48,940 nucleotides of DNA. Origin: an uncultured Bacteroidales bacterium (GTDB taxonomy: Bacteria; Bacteroidota; Bacteroidia; Bacteroidales; UBA932). The position numbers and the translations under genes are program-made. The stretch covers positions 1 to 48,940 of the forward strand of contig CAMVJR010000003.1 of the NCBI GenBank assembly GCA_947167855.1, in the 5' to 3' direction. Below the pieces are notes generated by a model, which saw only the letters and a list, made by a program, of their open reading frames with translations, had not been told where the DNA came from and searched no databases. This document shows positions 8,203 to 17,109 of this stretch, in pieces (positions within the stretch are counted from its first letter, which is position 1; the number at the start of each line of letters is the position of its first letter).

Positions 8203-9697
8203 GAAACTCCTGCTTACCGTGGGCGCCGTTCTTTGCGCCCTGCCCCTGAGCGCCCAGGAAGTGTGGCGCGAGGGACGCAACATAGCCGGCCTCTCGTTCT
8301 ACGAAGGCATGGAAGGCCAGGTAGAGGTGGGCGGTTCGTTCACCTCCGGAGGATTCAAACTCCCCTCGGACGCCTCCAAGCTCTGGCAGGCCGGCGTAAA
8401 CGCCCAGGCCGAATCCCACTACAAAGACATTGTATTTGTGGGTGCCTTCCAGTTTGACGTCAAGCACGGAGAGGGGATGATGGGTTCCATGTTTACCACG
8501 CCCGATTTCTACCCCATCGACGTCCTGGAGTTTACCCCCGGTCCCAAGACCCGCCAGACCTATGGCGTAGGGGGCGGCATGGTATGGATCACCCGCTCCC
8601 GCTGGGTCCCCGGCTTTACCCTGCAGTTCCAGGGCATCAACTACTCCAAACGCAAGGACCTCCGCCATACCACCTACCGGCAGGAAGTGAACTTTGCCCC
8701 GTCCCTGCTGTACAAGGGAGACCGCTGGAACATAGGAACCACCCTGATCCTGGACAACAACTCCGAGTTTATCCAGGCCGAACAGCTGGGCACCGCCACG
8801 GCCGATACCTACAACGCCTTCCTGGACAAGGGCAAACGCTACGGCGTCTTTGAGGCCTGGGACGGCAGCGGCATCCACCTGAAAGATCCCGGCGTGGACC
8901 GCCTGGCCGTGAACCAGAAGATCTGGGGCCTGGCCCTGCAGACCTCCCTGGAAGAAACCTTCTACGCCGACGTGGAATACCGCCATTCCAACGGGCAGGT
9001 GGGCGAGAAAGGCTACACCTGGTTCCGCTTCCCGGGTCAGGGTTTCCGCGCCAAAGCCCTTTGGAATGTAACCGGTAAAAAAGGCCTTCACACCCTAAGG
9101 GCCGATATGAACTGGGACGGCATGGACAACTACGAATCCGTGATTGACCGCGTCTCGGCGGGCGGCGTGACCACGCCTGTGGAATATGCCAACAACCGCA
9201 TCTATATCAAGCGCTGCATGGAGTTGGGCCCTTCCTATTCCTACGAAAGCCATTCCGGCTGGAAAGTGGGCGCCGCTGCCAGTGTGAACATGGAGGCGGA
9301 CCGGGGCACCTACATGTACCCCTACCTGGATCTGGACGAATCCACCGTCCTTAATCTGGCTCTGAGCGGAGAGGTTCCCCTGGGTCCCTTCACCCTCACG
9401 GCCGAGATGACCTTCCGGACAGAGCTGGCCGAGAGACACGAAGTGATTGACCTGGAGCAGGTGGATGCCAGCGTAGTTACCGTACCCTTCCGCCTGGTGG
9501 ACTGGTGGGATCTGGAAGAAGAATTCAACGACGTTACCTGCCTGAGCGGAACGCTCAACATCCGCTACGACTTTACCATCCGCAAGCAGCCGCTTTATGT
9601 AGAGGCCGGATGCACCACATTCCACGGCTTTGGCGTAGTCCTTCTTCCGGGCAGCAACCGGCAGACCACCCATTTAACCATAGGATATAAATTTTAA
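8171..9697 (+). CDS. DUF6850-like outer-membrane beta-barrel protein
   Basis: The 508-aa product has an N-terminal signal peptide (ISRKLLLTVGAVLCALPLSAQ). A body of alternating amphipathic strands follows (FTLQFQGINYSKRKDLRH, ALWNVTGKKGLHTLRADM). The C-terminal residue is Phe in HLTIGYKF, typical of a BAM-assembled barrel. Length and composition fit the DUF6850 outer-membrane family that I recall as a companion of DUF4876 genes, but this was not searched. The start overlaps the DUF4876-like gene by 32 nt. The signal peptide begins about ten residues after the Met, so an internal start is possible. It may form a second channel or a scaffold of the receptor system. Confidence 0.6.
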   Translation: MNAKNSLSISRKLLLTVGAVLCALPLSAQEVWREGRNIAGLSFYEGMEGQVEVGGSFTSGGFKLPSDASKLWQAGVNAQAESHYKDIVFVGAFQFDVKHGEGMMGSMFTTPDFYPIDVLEFTPGPKTRQTYGVGGGMVWITRSRWVPGFTLQFQGINYSKRKDLRHTTYRQEVNFAPSLLYKGDRWNIGTTLILDNNSEFIQAEQLGTATADTYNAFLDKGKRYGVFEAWDGSGIHLKDPGVDRLAVNQKIWGLALQTSLEETFYADVEYRHSNGQVGEKGYTWFRFPGQGFRAKALWNVTGKKGLHTLRADMNWDGMDNYESVIDRVSAGGVTTPVEYANNRIYIKRCMELGPSYSYESHSGWKVGAAASVNMEADRGTYMYPYLDLDESTVLNLALSGEVPLGPFTLTAEMTFRTELAERHEVIDLEQVDASVVTVPFRLVDWWDLEEEFNDVTCLSGTLNIRYDFTIRKQPLYVEAGCTTFHGFGVVLLPGSNRQTTHLTIGYKF

Positions 9698-9703
9698 CAG
9701 CAT

Positions 9704-11296
9704 ATGAAAAAAGTTGTGATTCTGGCCACCTGCCTTCTGGCCGTGGCCGCCTGCCAAAAGTACAGTCCCATCCAGCCCGACGGCGGAAAAGAGGACACTT
9801 CGGCCTATGACGTGCGCATCACCCCGGTGTTCACCAAGGCCACCGAAACCAGCTTTGAGGAAGGGGATGCCATTGGTGTGAGCATCTCCCGCACCACGGG
9901 CACCTTCGCCACCAACGAAAAGCTCGTTTATCAGAGCGGCGCTTTCTCCGGCAGCCTCAAGTGGTATGCCGAAGGTGCCCAGGGCTCCCGCATATCGGCC
10001 TATTATCCCTATTCGGCCACCGTGCCCACCAGTTTCAGCGTGCAGACCGACCAGAGCCAGGGCACTTCCACCTCCGACTTCATTGCCGGCATCAAGGAAG
10101 ACGTCCTTCCCAGCGCCTATGCCGTCACGCTCCCGTTCCGGCACAAGCTCACCCGCATTGTCCTCAACGTAACCAACAATGCCGGTGGCGAGCCCGCCTC
10201 CATTTCCCTGGGCGGCGCCAAACTGGGCGTCAAGCTGGATGACACCTTCACCGCCACGGTCGATCCCGAATCGGCCACCGGTGCCATCAAGTCCTGGAAA
10301 CAGGCCAACAACACGTATGTGCTCATTCTCCCGCCCCAGACGGTGGCCCTCGTTGCCAGCGTCATCACCGCCGGTGGCAACGAGCTCACCCAGGTGCTGC
10401 AGGAGACCGCCCTGGCACCCGGTAAACAGTACACCATCAACATGATCGTAAACCCGGCCGACCTCAAGGTAGCCTTCTCCGGTGAAATCGAGGGCTGGGA
10501 AGACGGCGGAGAGATTGGCGGAGACAACACCATCATCGAGAAGCTCTCCGACGGCTATATCCTCTACCACGAAGACAAATACACCGTGGCCAAGATGAAG
10601 GACGGCAAATGGTGGATGACCCAGAACCTGCGCTACGTACCGGAAGGCATTACCGTGGGTGACGCCCTTACCAATGTCACCGCCGGCGTGTACTATCCCG
10701 TGGTAGTGAATTCCGAAAACACCGCCGCTGAGTTCTCCAAGAACATCGAGGTCATCACCGCCCGCGGCTATCTGTACCAGGCCGAAGTGGCCCTGGGCCT
10801 CAAAGTGGGAGACCTGACCACCGTGGCCGCCGCCCAGGCGCTGGAAGGTGCCCAGGGCCTGTGCCCCAAGGGCTGGCACGTCCCCACCTCTGCCGATATC
10901 CAGAATCTGGTTGGGAAAGTGGCCGGCCTCACAACCATTGAATCTCCGTATAATCCCAATAAGGCAGATTGCTTGATCGTGGACCTCAATGCGGACGGCT
11001 TTAACATGGACGCCTTTGGTGCCATCTCCATCCAGGACAACACCAAGACGGCCGGTACCTTTATGGGTTGGGCCAAGGGCTATCCGGACAAGATCTCTTC
11101 CGGCATGTTCTGCGGTTCTTCCTATGGCGGCGTTACCTACAACACCAAGGACGAGCCTGATTCCGGCATCAAGAACCTCCAGTTCTACGGCTTCATGCCC
11201 ATGACCAACAAGGCCACCGAGGCCGATTACACCTGCAACGGCTCCAAGGTGAGCTACCGCATTGCCGCCCCGCTCCGCTGCGTCCGAAACGAGTAA
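9704..11296 (+). CDS. Lipoprotein combining a fimbrillin-like and a FISUMP domain
   Basis: The 530-aa protein has a lipobox signal peptide (LLAVAAC, Cys17). Residues about 35-270 look like a fimbrillin/Mfa-like domain: KATETSFEEGDAIGVSISR at the front, LPFRHKLTRIVLNVTNN in the middle, and a closing ALAPGKQYTINMIV strand. Residues about 290-530 form a Fibrobacter succinogenes major paralogous (FISUMP) domain. Its hallmarks are KDGKWWMTQNLRY, ARGYLYQAEVALG, CPKGWHVPTSADIQNL and the C-terminal YRIAAPLRCVRNE. It starts 6 nt after the barrel gene, so it belongs to the receptor operon. It is probably surface exposed and perhaps adhesive or ligand-binding; the exact role is unknown. FISUMP-type domains recur in two more genes within the next 8 kb. 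Confidence 0.78.
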   Translation: MKKVVILATCLLAVAACQKYSPIQPDGGKEDTSAYDVRITPVFTKATETSFEEGDAIGVSISRTTGTFATNEKLVYQSGAFSGSLKWYAEGAQGSRISAYYPYSATVPTSFSVQTDQSQGTSTSDFIAGIKEDVLPSAYAVTLPFRHKLTRIVLNVTNNAGGEPASISLGGAKLGVKLDDTFTATVDPESATGAIKSWKQANNTYVLILPPQTVALVASVITAGGNELTQVLQETALAPGKQYTINMIVNPADLKVAFSGEIEGWEDGGEIGGDNTIIEKLSDGYILYHEDKYTVAKMKDGKWWMTQNLRYVPEGITVGDALTNVTAGVYYPVVVNSENTAAEFSKNIEVITARGYLYQAEVALGLKVGDLTTVAAAQALEGAQGLCPKGWHVPTSADIQNLVGKVAGLTTIESPYNPNKADCLIVDLNADGFNMDAFGAISIQDNTKTAGTFMGWAKGYPDKISSGMFCGSSYGGVTYNTKDEPDSGIKNLQFYGFMPMTNKATEADYTCNGSKVSYRIAAPLRCVRNE

Positions 11297-11303
11297 ATAA
11301 CGA

Positions 11304-13331
11304 ATGAAGAAATGGCTTCTCACCCTCTCGTTAGCCCTGTGCCTCCTCCCGGGGGCACGGGCCGATGAGGGTATGTGGCTCATCCAAAGCCTGGACCGCG
11401 CGCTGGAAAAGAACATGAAGGCGCGGGGGCTCAAGCTGGGTGCCCGTGAAATCTATAACGAGGAAGCCGGCGGCCTGTCGGACGCCATCGTGTCCCTGGG
11501 ATTCTACTGCACCGGCAGCATGATTTCCGACGACGGCCTGCTCATCACCAACCACCACTGCGCCTTTAGCCAGGTCTCCGACCTCTCCACCCCGGAACAC
11601 AATTATCTGGAAGAGGGTTTCTGGGCCCTGGACCGCTCGCAGGAGATTCCCCTCCCGGGAGAAACCTTCTACTTCCTCAAGAAGGTCCTGGACGTAACGG
11701 ACGAGGTGGAAGCCCTCCGCGCCTCCCTGGAGGCCCAGGGCAAACCCGCCGGCTCCCGCCGCCTCTCCTCCATCCTGGAGAAGAAGTACTCGGAAGAATA
11801 CGGCATGGAAGCCAGCCTCAGCGGCATGTGGTCCACGGCCAAGTACTACCTCTGCCTGTACGTCAAGTACAAAGACATCCGCCTGGTGGGCGTACCGCCC
11901 GTGTCGGTGGCCGCCTTTGGCGGAGACGAGGACAACTGGGAGTGGCCGCAGCACAAGGCCGATTTTGCCCTGTACCGCATTTACGACGACAACGGCGAGC
12001 CGCTGCATCCCACCCGGCACCTGCGCATTAGCCAAAAGGGCTACCGGAAGGGAGACTTTGCCATGGTCATAGGCTATCCGGGCCAGACCAACCGCTACGC
12101 CAGCGCAGCCGAGATCAACCAGGAAATCAACGTGGAGCGCCCGGTGGAAAACCGCCTCCGGAACCGCCAGATGGAGATTATCCGCAAATGGATGGATGCC
12201 GATCCGGCCATCCGGATGAAGTACTCCACCGCCTTCTTCAGCCTGAGCAACCAGGCCGAACTCCAGGAAGGAGAGGCCGACTGCGTGCACCGCTTTGGCG
12301 TGATCGAAAGCCGCCGCGCCTGGGAAGAGGGCCTGGGAGCTGCCAGCCCCCAGAACCGGGAGCTGCTGGACGGTCTCAACGCCTCCTACAGTGCCGTGGC
12401 CCCTTACGAACGCCTCAAGGTCTTTTATCGCGAGCTTCTGGTGCGCAGCATGCGCCTGGGCCAGTGCCTCATGCGCATGGGCGGAGCCAGACGCGATGGC
12501 GTGGAGCACCAGCGGGAACTCTTCCTGCAGGGCCTGGAACAGACCGATGCCCGTGTGGAAAAAGAGCTCCTGGCCTTCTCCGTACAGGAATTCCTGTCCA
12601 ACATGCCGGAGTCTTTCCTGGCACCCATCCACCGCGAACTCCTGCAGCAGTTCGGGACCGATTATGCGGCCATGGCCCAGTGGCTCTGGGACCACTCCAT
12701 CGTGGCCCAGTTTGGTCAGAAATCCAACCAGGAGGTGGCAGCCGCCTTCTCCGGCAACATCACCGACGATGTCCTGTACCGCTACATCCGGGAACTCAGC
12801 ATCGTAAGCCTGAACAGCGAAGAAGACGCCTTGGCTCCCAATCTCCGCAGCCAGCGGCACCAGTACATCCTGGCCCGCTACCATTATCTGGAGCAGCTGG
12901 GCGTACCGCAGTACCCCGACGCCAATTCCACCATGCGCCTCACCTACGGACAGATCCAGCCCCTGGAGCCCTGTGACGGCGTATACACGCATTGGCAGAG
13001 CACGGCCCGCGGCTTAAGGGAAAAGTACAATCCCAAGGCCCACGACTTCGCCTATCCCCAGGCTTTCAAGGACGTACTCCCTCCGGCCGATTTCCCCGTG
13101 AACTTCCTCACGGACCTGGACATCACCGGCGGCAACTCCGGCTCTCCCGTGATGAATGCGCGCGGAGAACTCATCGGCCTGGCCTTTGACGGCAACAAGG
13201 AGTCCCTGGCCGGCAACTATGAGTCCGTGCCCGGGTACAACATGTGCGTGTGCGTAGACATCCGCTACGTACTCTGGGTCATCCGTTACCTGGGCCGCCA
13301 GGAATATGTTTTGGCGGAATTAGGTTTGTAA
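11304..13331 (+). CDS. S46-family dipeptidyl-peptidase, DPP7-type
   Basis: Secreted serine exopeptidase that removes dipeptides from peptide N-termini in the periplasm or at the cell surface. The 675-aa protein has a signal peptide ending near ARA (residue 20). The chymotrypsin-like catalytic triad is visible: His85 in TNHHC, the Asp of DFALYRIY, and Ser612 in GGNSGSPV. The residue 18 positions after the Ser is Gly630 (FDGN). In the characterised P. gingivalis enzymes the matching position is Gly in DPP7, which prefers hydrophobic P1 residues, and Arg in DPP11, which prefers acidic ones. This therefore points to DPP7-like specificity. At 675 aa it is somewhat shorter than the roughly 710-720 aa of the type enzymes. 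It begins 7 nt after the preceding lipoprotein gene and a strong hairpin follows its stop. Confidence 0.92.
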   Translation: MKKWLLTLSLALCLLPGARADEGMWLIQSLDRALEKNMKARGLKLGAREIYNEEAGGLSDAIVSLGFYCTGSMISDDGLLITNHHCAFSQVSDLSTPEHNYLEEGFWALDRSQEIPLPGETFYFLKKVLDVTDEVEALRASLEAQGKPAGSRRLSSILEKKYSEEYGMEASLSGMWSTAKYYLCLYVKYKDIRLVGVPPVSVAAFGGDEDNWEWPQHKADFALYRIYDDNGEPLHPTRHLRISQKGYRKGDFAMVIGYPGQTNRYASAAEINQEINVERPVENRLRNRQMEIIRKWMDADPAIRMKYSTAFFSLSNQAELQEGEADCVHRFGVIESRRAWEEGLGAASPQNRELLDGLNASYSAVAPYERLKVFYRELLVRSMRLGQCLMRMGGARRDGVEHQRELFLQGLEQTDARVEKELLAFSVQEFLSNMPESFLAPIHRELLQQFGTDYAAMAQWLWDHSIVAQFGQKSNQEVAAAFSGNITDDVLYRYIRELSIVSLNSEEDALAPNLRSQRHQYILARYHYLEQLGVPQYPDANSTMRLTYGQIQPLEPCDGVYTHWQSTARGLREKYNPKAHDFAYPQAFKDVLPPADFPVNFLTDLDITGGNSGSPVMNARGELIGLAFDGNKESLAGNYESVPGYNMCVCVDIRYVLWVIRYLGRQEYVLAELGL

Positions 13332-13338
13332 TTCTTTT

Positions 13339-13380
13339 GTCTCCCGTGCACAGAAACAGGCCCTGTGGTGCACGGGAGAC
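13339..13380 (+). terminator. Hairpin after the dipeptidyl-peptidase gene (repeat copy 1)
   Basis: Perfect 13-bp arms GTCTCCCGTGCAC / GTGCACGGGAGAC flank a 16-nt loop, starting 7 nt after the stop codon. The loop contains ACAGG/CCTGT, which could form a nested stem. No strong T run follows on the plus strand, but TTTTG precedes it. The same sequence, loop included, recurs at 15254 and in a variant at 19736, so it is a repeated element as well as a likely terminator. Confidence 0.7.
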
Positions 13381-13404
13381 TTGTATTAAGATGCTAGCCA
13401 ATAG

Positions 13405-13477
13405 CGTTTTCGGAATTAATTGTATATTTGCGTATTAGTAATTCCGTCATCCCTAACCACAGATTAATATGAAACGG
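13405..13477 (+). repeat. Promoter/start-codon repeat, left inverted copy
   Basis: From CGGAATTAATTG through the promoter to ATGAAACGGTT, this sequence matches the minus strand at 19590-19670 at about 61 of 69 positions by eye. The core TGTATATTTGCGTATTAGTAA is identical. The two copies face each other across the 13.5-19.6 kb island. Compared with the right copy, this one lacks about 6 nt between the TTTT(G) and CGGAA segments, which shortens the -33 to -7 distance. Confidence 0.85.
13423..13430 (+). promoter_or_regulatory. -7 element of the left island lipoprotein gene
   Basis: TATATTTG fits TAnnTTTG and lies 38 nt before the ATG at 13469. No TTTG is found at the normal 18-19-nt spacing. 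The TTTTC upstream is only about 12 nt away owing to the small deletion relative to the right-hand copy, so this promoter may be weaker. Confidence 0.55.
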
Positions 13478-15232
13478 TTACTGTTACTTTTCACTTTCCT
13501 GAGCCTTCTTCTGTCGGGCTGTGATTCCGATAAGCAAAGCGTTGTGTTCGTCTCAGACCTCACGGGTGCCAACCTGGATTTCGATGGAGACGTTTCTTTG
13601 ATGACGAACGGCTGGCTGAGGCTCCAGCACCGAAAGAGTGACAACTCATGGGAGCTGGGTCTGAAGCTCCAGGATTACGATGAACTGGTGTATAATCAGG
13701 AGAACTGCACGACTGAGTTCGCACCGGAGAAGGACATGTACTCGTTCTTCAATTCCGGGGTCGACATGGATATCATCGTCAACGACTCCGACTGCGTCAT
13801 CAACCTGTTTACCAATGACAGCCAGAGCATCTGCGTCAGCATGTGGCCTGCCTCGAGGAAGGATGCAAAGAAGATCCGGGAGGGCATAGAAAAGTATTGC
13901 AAGTACACAACGGCAACTGTCAAGAAGTCCGCCGGGGACAATCAAAGAGTCAGTGGCGCGGAAGCCCCTGCGATGGACAGTGACCGCGAAGCCTTCTCCG
14001 ACCCTGAGATGGCTACCGACGTTGAAGACATTCAGTTCCATGTGAGCAAGGAAAAGTCTGGCAACGACGTGTACTATAAAGGCGAAAGCGATCACGTGAT
14101 GTCGGAGTATCTGACCCAGATATACGTCGAAATGATATCCAGGCCGGATCCGAACAAGAGTACCGACATCGGAAACATCCTGTTTTTCCTCAATTACAGC
14201 GGAAAGATTGGTCAGGACGCCTTGGATATCATGAAGCGTTATGACGGTGAGACAGTAGAGGCACGGTTCTTTTTTTCTAATGGGAAGTCCTATCTATATC
14301 CGGTTAGCGTAGATGATTTGACTCCCACCGAGTGGGAAGAAATGGATTCCGGTCTGGGGTATTTGTACCTTTGTTTCACGCCCTTTGGGTCCGATTCTTA
14401 TGATAAGGATGAATCCCGTAATGCATATGATGCTGCCACCACCGAGGACATCATAAAGATGGTTATAGATGGAAAAACTATCAATTTACAGGATCAGGGA
14501 TTCCATACAGGCTATCTTTTCGGTCACCTGTTCGCACTGATGGCAAGAGAAGGCGCTTTCGGTCCCAAGGTCGCAGAAAACCTCTCGTCCAAAAAATCCT
14601 CATCATCGACTACTTCTCAGACCTCATCAACCAGGCAGTCCCCATCTTCCAAACCCGCACCTAAAACCGATCCAGCGAACGGTCACGAGTGGGTTGATAT
14701 GGGTCTGAGCGTCAAGTGGGCGACCTGTAACGTGGGTGCCTCTAAGCCAAGCGGCCTCGGGGATTACTTCTCGTGGGGAGAGACCGATCCCATGTATGCT
14801 TATAATTCCGACCACTACGTATTCGGCGATGACTCCGATAACTACACGAAGTATAACAAGTCGGACGGCAAGATGCGGCTTGACCTGTCAGATGATGCCG
14901 CCCATGTGAAATGGGGCGGCGGCTGGCGTATGCCTACCATCGCCGAGTTTGATGAGCTCCAGGCGAATTGCACCGTTGAATGGGCGCAATGGGAGGACGG
15001 AACCCCCGGCGTAGTCTTCACCAGCCGGATTAACGGGAACCAGGTGTTCTTCCCGGCAGCGGGCATCCGTATCGGCGATTCGATTGACAGCTATGGGAAT
15101 GTCGGGTGTTACTGGTCCTCCACGCGCCTGGATAATCCCATCGGAGCACGTATCTATTCGTTCAAAAGGATTGACAGGACCATCGGCATGTTCCGGACTA
15201 CGGGTTATTCCGTCAGAGGCGTTTTGAAATAA
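13469..15232 (+). CDS. Lipoprotein with C-terminal FISUMP-like domain
   Basis: The function is not known. The 587-aa protein has lipobox LLLSGC (Cys18) and an N-terminal domain to about residue 150 with GWLRLQHRKSDNSWELGL and SRKDAKKIREGIEKYC. Those two segments resemble RRKSDGYW and DRKTAKKICKVLDEC in the facing lipoprotein at 18360-19598. A middle region follows (about 190-370), then a Ser/Thr/Pro linker (SSKKSSSSTTSQTSSTRQSP). The C-terminal domain (about 405-587) is FISUMP-like: EWVDMGLSVKWATCNVGA, GDYFSWGETDP, GGGWRMPTIAEFDEL and YSVRGVLK. The layout suggests a surface lipoprotein with a flexible stalk and a distal globular domain. GC content is lower than in the neighbouring receptor operon. 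Confidence 0.75.
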   Translation: MKRLLLLFTFLSLLLSGCDSDKQSVVFVSDLTGANLDFDGDVSLMTNGWLRLQHRKSDNSWELGLKLQDYDELVYNQENCTTEFAPEKDMYSFFNSGVDMDIIVNDSDCVINLFTNDSQSICVSMWPASRKDAKKIREGIEKYCKYTTATVKKSAGDNQRVSGAEAPAMDSDREAFSDPEMATDVEDIQFHVSKEKSGNDVYYKGESDHVMSEYLTQIYVEMISRPDPNKSTDIGNILFFLNYSGKIGQDALDIMKRYDGETVEARFFFSNGKSYLYPVSVDDLTPTEWEEMDSGLGYLYLCFTPFGSDSYDKDESRNAYDAATTEDIIKMVIDGKTINLQDQGFHTGYLFGHLFALMAREGAFGPKVAENLSSKKSSSSTTSQTSSTRQSPSSKPAPKTDPANGHEWVDMGLSVKWATCNVGASKPSGLGDYFSWGETDPMYAYNSDHYVFGDDSDNYTKYNKSDGKMRLDLSDDAAHVKWGGGWRMPTIAEFDELQANCTVEWAQWEDGTPGVVFTSRINGNQVFFPAAGIRIGDSIDSYGNVGCYWSSTRLDNPIGARIYSFKRIDRTIGMFRTTGYSVRGVLK

Positions 15233-15253
15233 CAGTACCGCTCCCGAGCAATT

Positions 15254-15289
15254 TCCCGTGCACGAGAACAGGTTCCGATGTGCACGGGA
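15254..15289. terminator. Hairpin between converging island genes (repeat copy 2)
   Basis: The 10-bp arms TCCCGTGCAC / GTGCACGGGA enclose GAGAACAGGTTCCGAT, closely matching the hairpin at 13339-13380 in both stem and loop. It lies between the end of the 13469 gene (plus) and the end of the 15315 gene (minus), where a two-way terminator would be expected. Confidence 0.6.
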
Positions 15290-15314
15290 GGCTTGTTGTG
15301 CGAAAGCCGGGGCG

Positions 15315-16400
15315 CTACATCCGGATCTCAACGGTGATATCCCACATCACATTGTAGTCCTGGGCGTAAAGTGTATACTCGATACCGTCTTTTTTAGCGT
15401 GGGTTCCGTAACTGGTCTCCGAGGAGGGTTGAACGGTCATGGGGATGCCCAGGCTCCGGAAATCACTAGCTATCTGATTCAGAACAGGGAGTAGCTGGCC
15501 GCCGTCTCTTTTGTTCAGATCGAAGCCATAGAGAACCCTGCGGGGATATCCGTCTCCATCGTAAATCCGGAACCGGGAGAACTTGAGCCCCCAGTAGTTC
15601 ATGTTCTCGCATATCTCATCGTTCTCATACGCTGTCACGGAGATAGAATGGGCATTATCATCCACTTCCACATGAAAAGCTCTCTCCAGGTTGGCCCTGA
15701 TTGCATTGACAGGGTCATAGAGTAAGTCTGAACTGACGCAGCCCATGGGTTTGGAAAGCATGTTGGCGAGTGTCAGGTTCTGCTGGACGGAATAGGGAGT
15801 GAGGCTCTTCTTCTCTTTCTTACCCTCTTCAATCAGGCTGTACTGATATACAAGATTGCTGATGAAAGTAGCGGACTTTATGTCGGAACTCTTGATGCTT
15901 GTTGATATCCCGTCAACCGTAATCCTGGTGATATTGTAGTTTACGAAGGCGAGGGCGTTTTTCTTTTTTATTTCGTTGGTGTTTCCTGAATAGGGATCGA
16001 TGACGTAGGTGATGCTTGCCGTATTCTCAGCATAATCGGGATCCGTTGTGTCCTGAATCAGGACGTTAACAGTGGCGGTATAACCATTGTCGAACAAGAT
16101 GCTGGCTGTTGTCTCCTTCTCCGCATATTTCCTAAGAATCATGCGGTCATTCTTCATGAGCGACAGGACTCCTTCATGCTTAATCTTGAGGAGGAACACG
16201 TCCTGGGAGGAGGACATCAGGAAAAACTGATAGAAAGTCATTTCATCAGTGGTCCACTGTTTCCCGGACAAGAGCGTATAGGCATTCTCGGGGTTGCCTT
16301 GGATATAGATTGAATCATCATTCAGATCCTGCGCGAAGGCAGTGAAGGTGCCGCAGGTAAGGCACAGAATGAAGGAAAGGATTCGTTTTAACTGGTTCAT
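15315..16400 (-). CDS. Secreted protein of unknown function
   Basis: The track ORF begins at 16601, but its first 67 residues look non-biological. The ATG at 16400 opens a clear signal peptide (MNQLKRILSFILCLTCGTFTAFAQ), giving a 361-aa protein. The mature part is beta-rich and polar (YTLLSGKQWTTDEMTFYQFF, YTATVNVLIQDTTDPDY, VNYNITRITVDGISTSI). It has two Cys residues in the mature portion and no TM segment. I recognise no family. The upstream minus-strand gene ends 46 nt before it, so the two are probably co-transcribed with the rest of the island's minus-strand set. Confidence 0.65.
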   Translation of the reverse strand: MNQLKRILSFILCLTCGTFTAFAQDLNDDSIYIQGNPENAYTLLSGKQWTTDEMTFYQFFLMSSSQDVFLLKIKHEGVLSLMKNDRMILRKYAEKETTASILFDNGYTATVNVLIQDTTDPDYAENTASITYVIDPYSGNTNEIKKKNALAFVNYNITRITVDGISTSIKSSDIKSATFISNLVYQYSLIEEGKKEKKSLTPYSVQQNLTLANMLSKPMGCVSSDLLYDPVNAIRANLERAFHVEVDDNAHSISVTAYENDEICENMNYWGLKFSRFRIYDGDGYPRRVLYGFDLNKRDGGQLLPVLNQIASDFRSLGIPMTVQPSSETSYGTHAKKDGIEYTLYAQDYNVMWDITVEIRM

Positions 16401-16446
16401 AGTGCTCCGTGGTTTGATATCTAGTTTAACTGTTGAACTTTCGTGC

Positions 16447-17100
16447 TTATTTCCATACGGGACGAACCAACAGCCCGAAGACCTTGTATTCTCCCCAGAT
16501 CTGTAGCGTAGTATCTTCATTCTCTTCATCCCAGGTGCAGTCAAGGGAGCTGGCCGTCCGGCCGATGCCTCCCCGGCTGACACTGCCCGTCCAGTAAGCA
16601 CACTGGTACTCCCCCTCTTCCCTCTTTCCGTTTTTCCCTCCGGCAGGAAGGAAGATGCTCTTCCCGTTGGGCCCCGTGACCCTTACGCCGTAGATATCAC
16701 CAATATGGTCCCATTCCCAATCACATAACTCAATGAGTTCCTTGAGTTCTTCCTCAGTAGGAAGCCGCCAGAAACCGCCCAACTGGGTTTTGGCAGCATC
16801 ATACTGCGTTCCGCAGATGGACTCTCCGATGTCCACCGTGCTCTGGCTTCCATCGGGTGCGGCATATGCATAGTTGTCGTAGAAATAATGGTCCTTGGGA
16901 GCAGTCTCACCCCAGGCGAGATAAAAGCCGTACTCCTCCTCCTTGTCGGCCCCGAGGTTACAGGAAGCCCAGAGGGTGCCGGAGGGAAGGCCGAGGTCAA
17001 CGGCAAGGGGCTGCCGCTTCTCCTTAGGGGCACAAAGGGTAGTCGCCGTAGTGAGAAGGGCCGCGGTCAGGACCGTGAGTATGACGGAGAGTTTTTTCAT
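16447..17100 (-). CDS. Small secreted FISUMP-like domain protein
   Basis: The 217-aa protein consists of a signal peptide (MKKLSVILTVLTAALLTTATTLCA) and essentially one FISUMP-like domain. Characteristic pieces are VDLGLPSGTLWASCNLGA, YGFYLAWGETAPKDHY, GGFWRLPTEEELKELI, GKSIFLPAGG and the final VFGLLVRPVWK. It parallels the C-terminal domain of the 13469 lipoprotein (DMGLSVKWATCNVGA, FSWGETDP, GGWRMPTIAEF). It has no lipobox and is probably periplasmic or released. It starts 9 nt after the 17110-18342 gene. The domain is common in Bacteroidota exported proteins, but its ligand is unknown. Confidence 0.75.
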   Translation of the reverse strand: MKKLSVILTVLTAALLTTATTLCAPKEKRQPLAVDLGLPSGTLWASCNLGADKEEEYGFYLAWGETAPKDHYFYDNYAYAAPDGSQSTVDIGESICGTQYDAAKTQLGGFWRLPTEEELKELIELCDWEWDHIGDIYGVRVTGPNGKSIFLPAGGKNGKREEGEYQCAYWTGSVSRGGIGRTASSLDCTWDEENEDTTLQIWGEYKVFGLLVRPVWK

Positions 17101-17109
17101 AGCGGTAAT

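Noticed and set aside
16401-16601. N-terminal extension of the 15315-16400 protein
   Set aside because: It overlaps the 16447-17100 gene in another frame, and a clean signal peptide starts at 16400.
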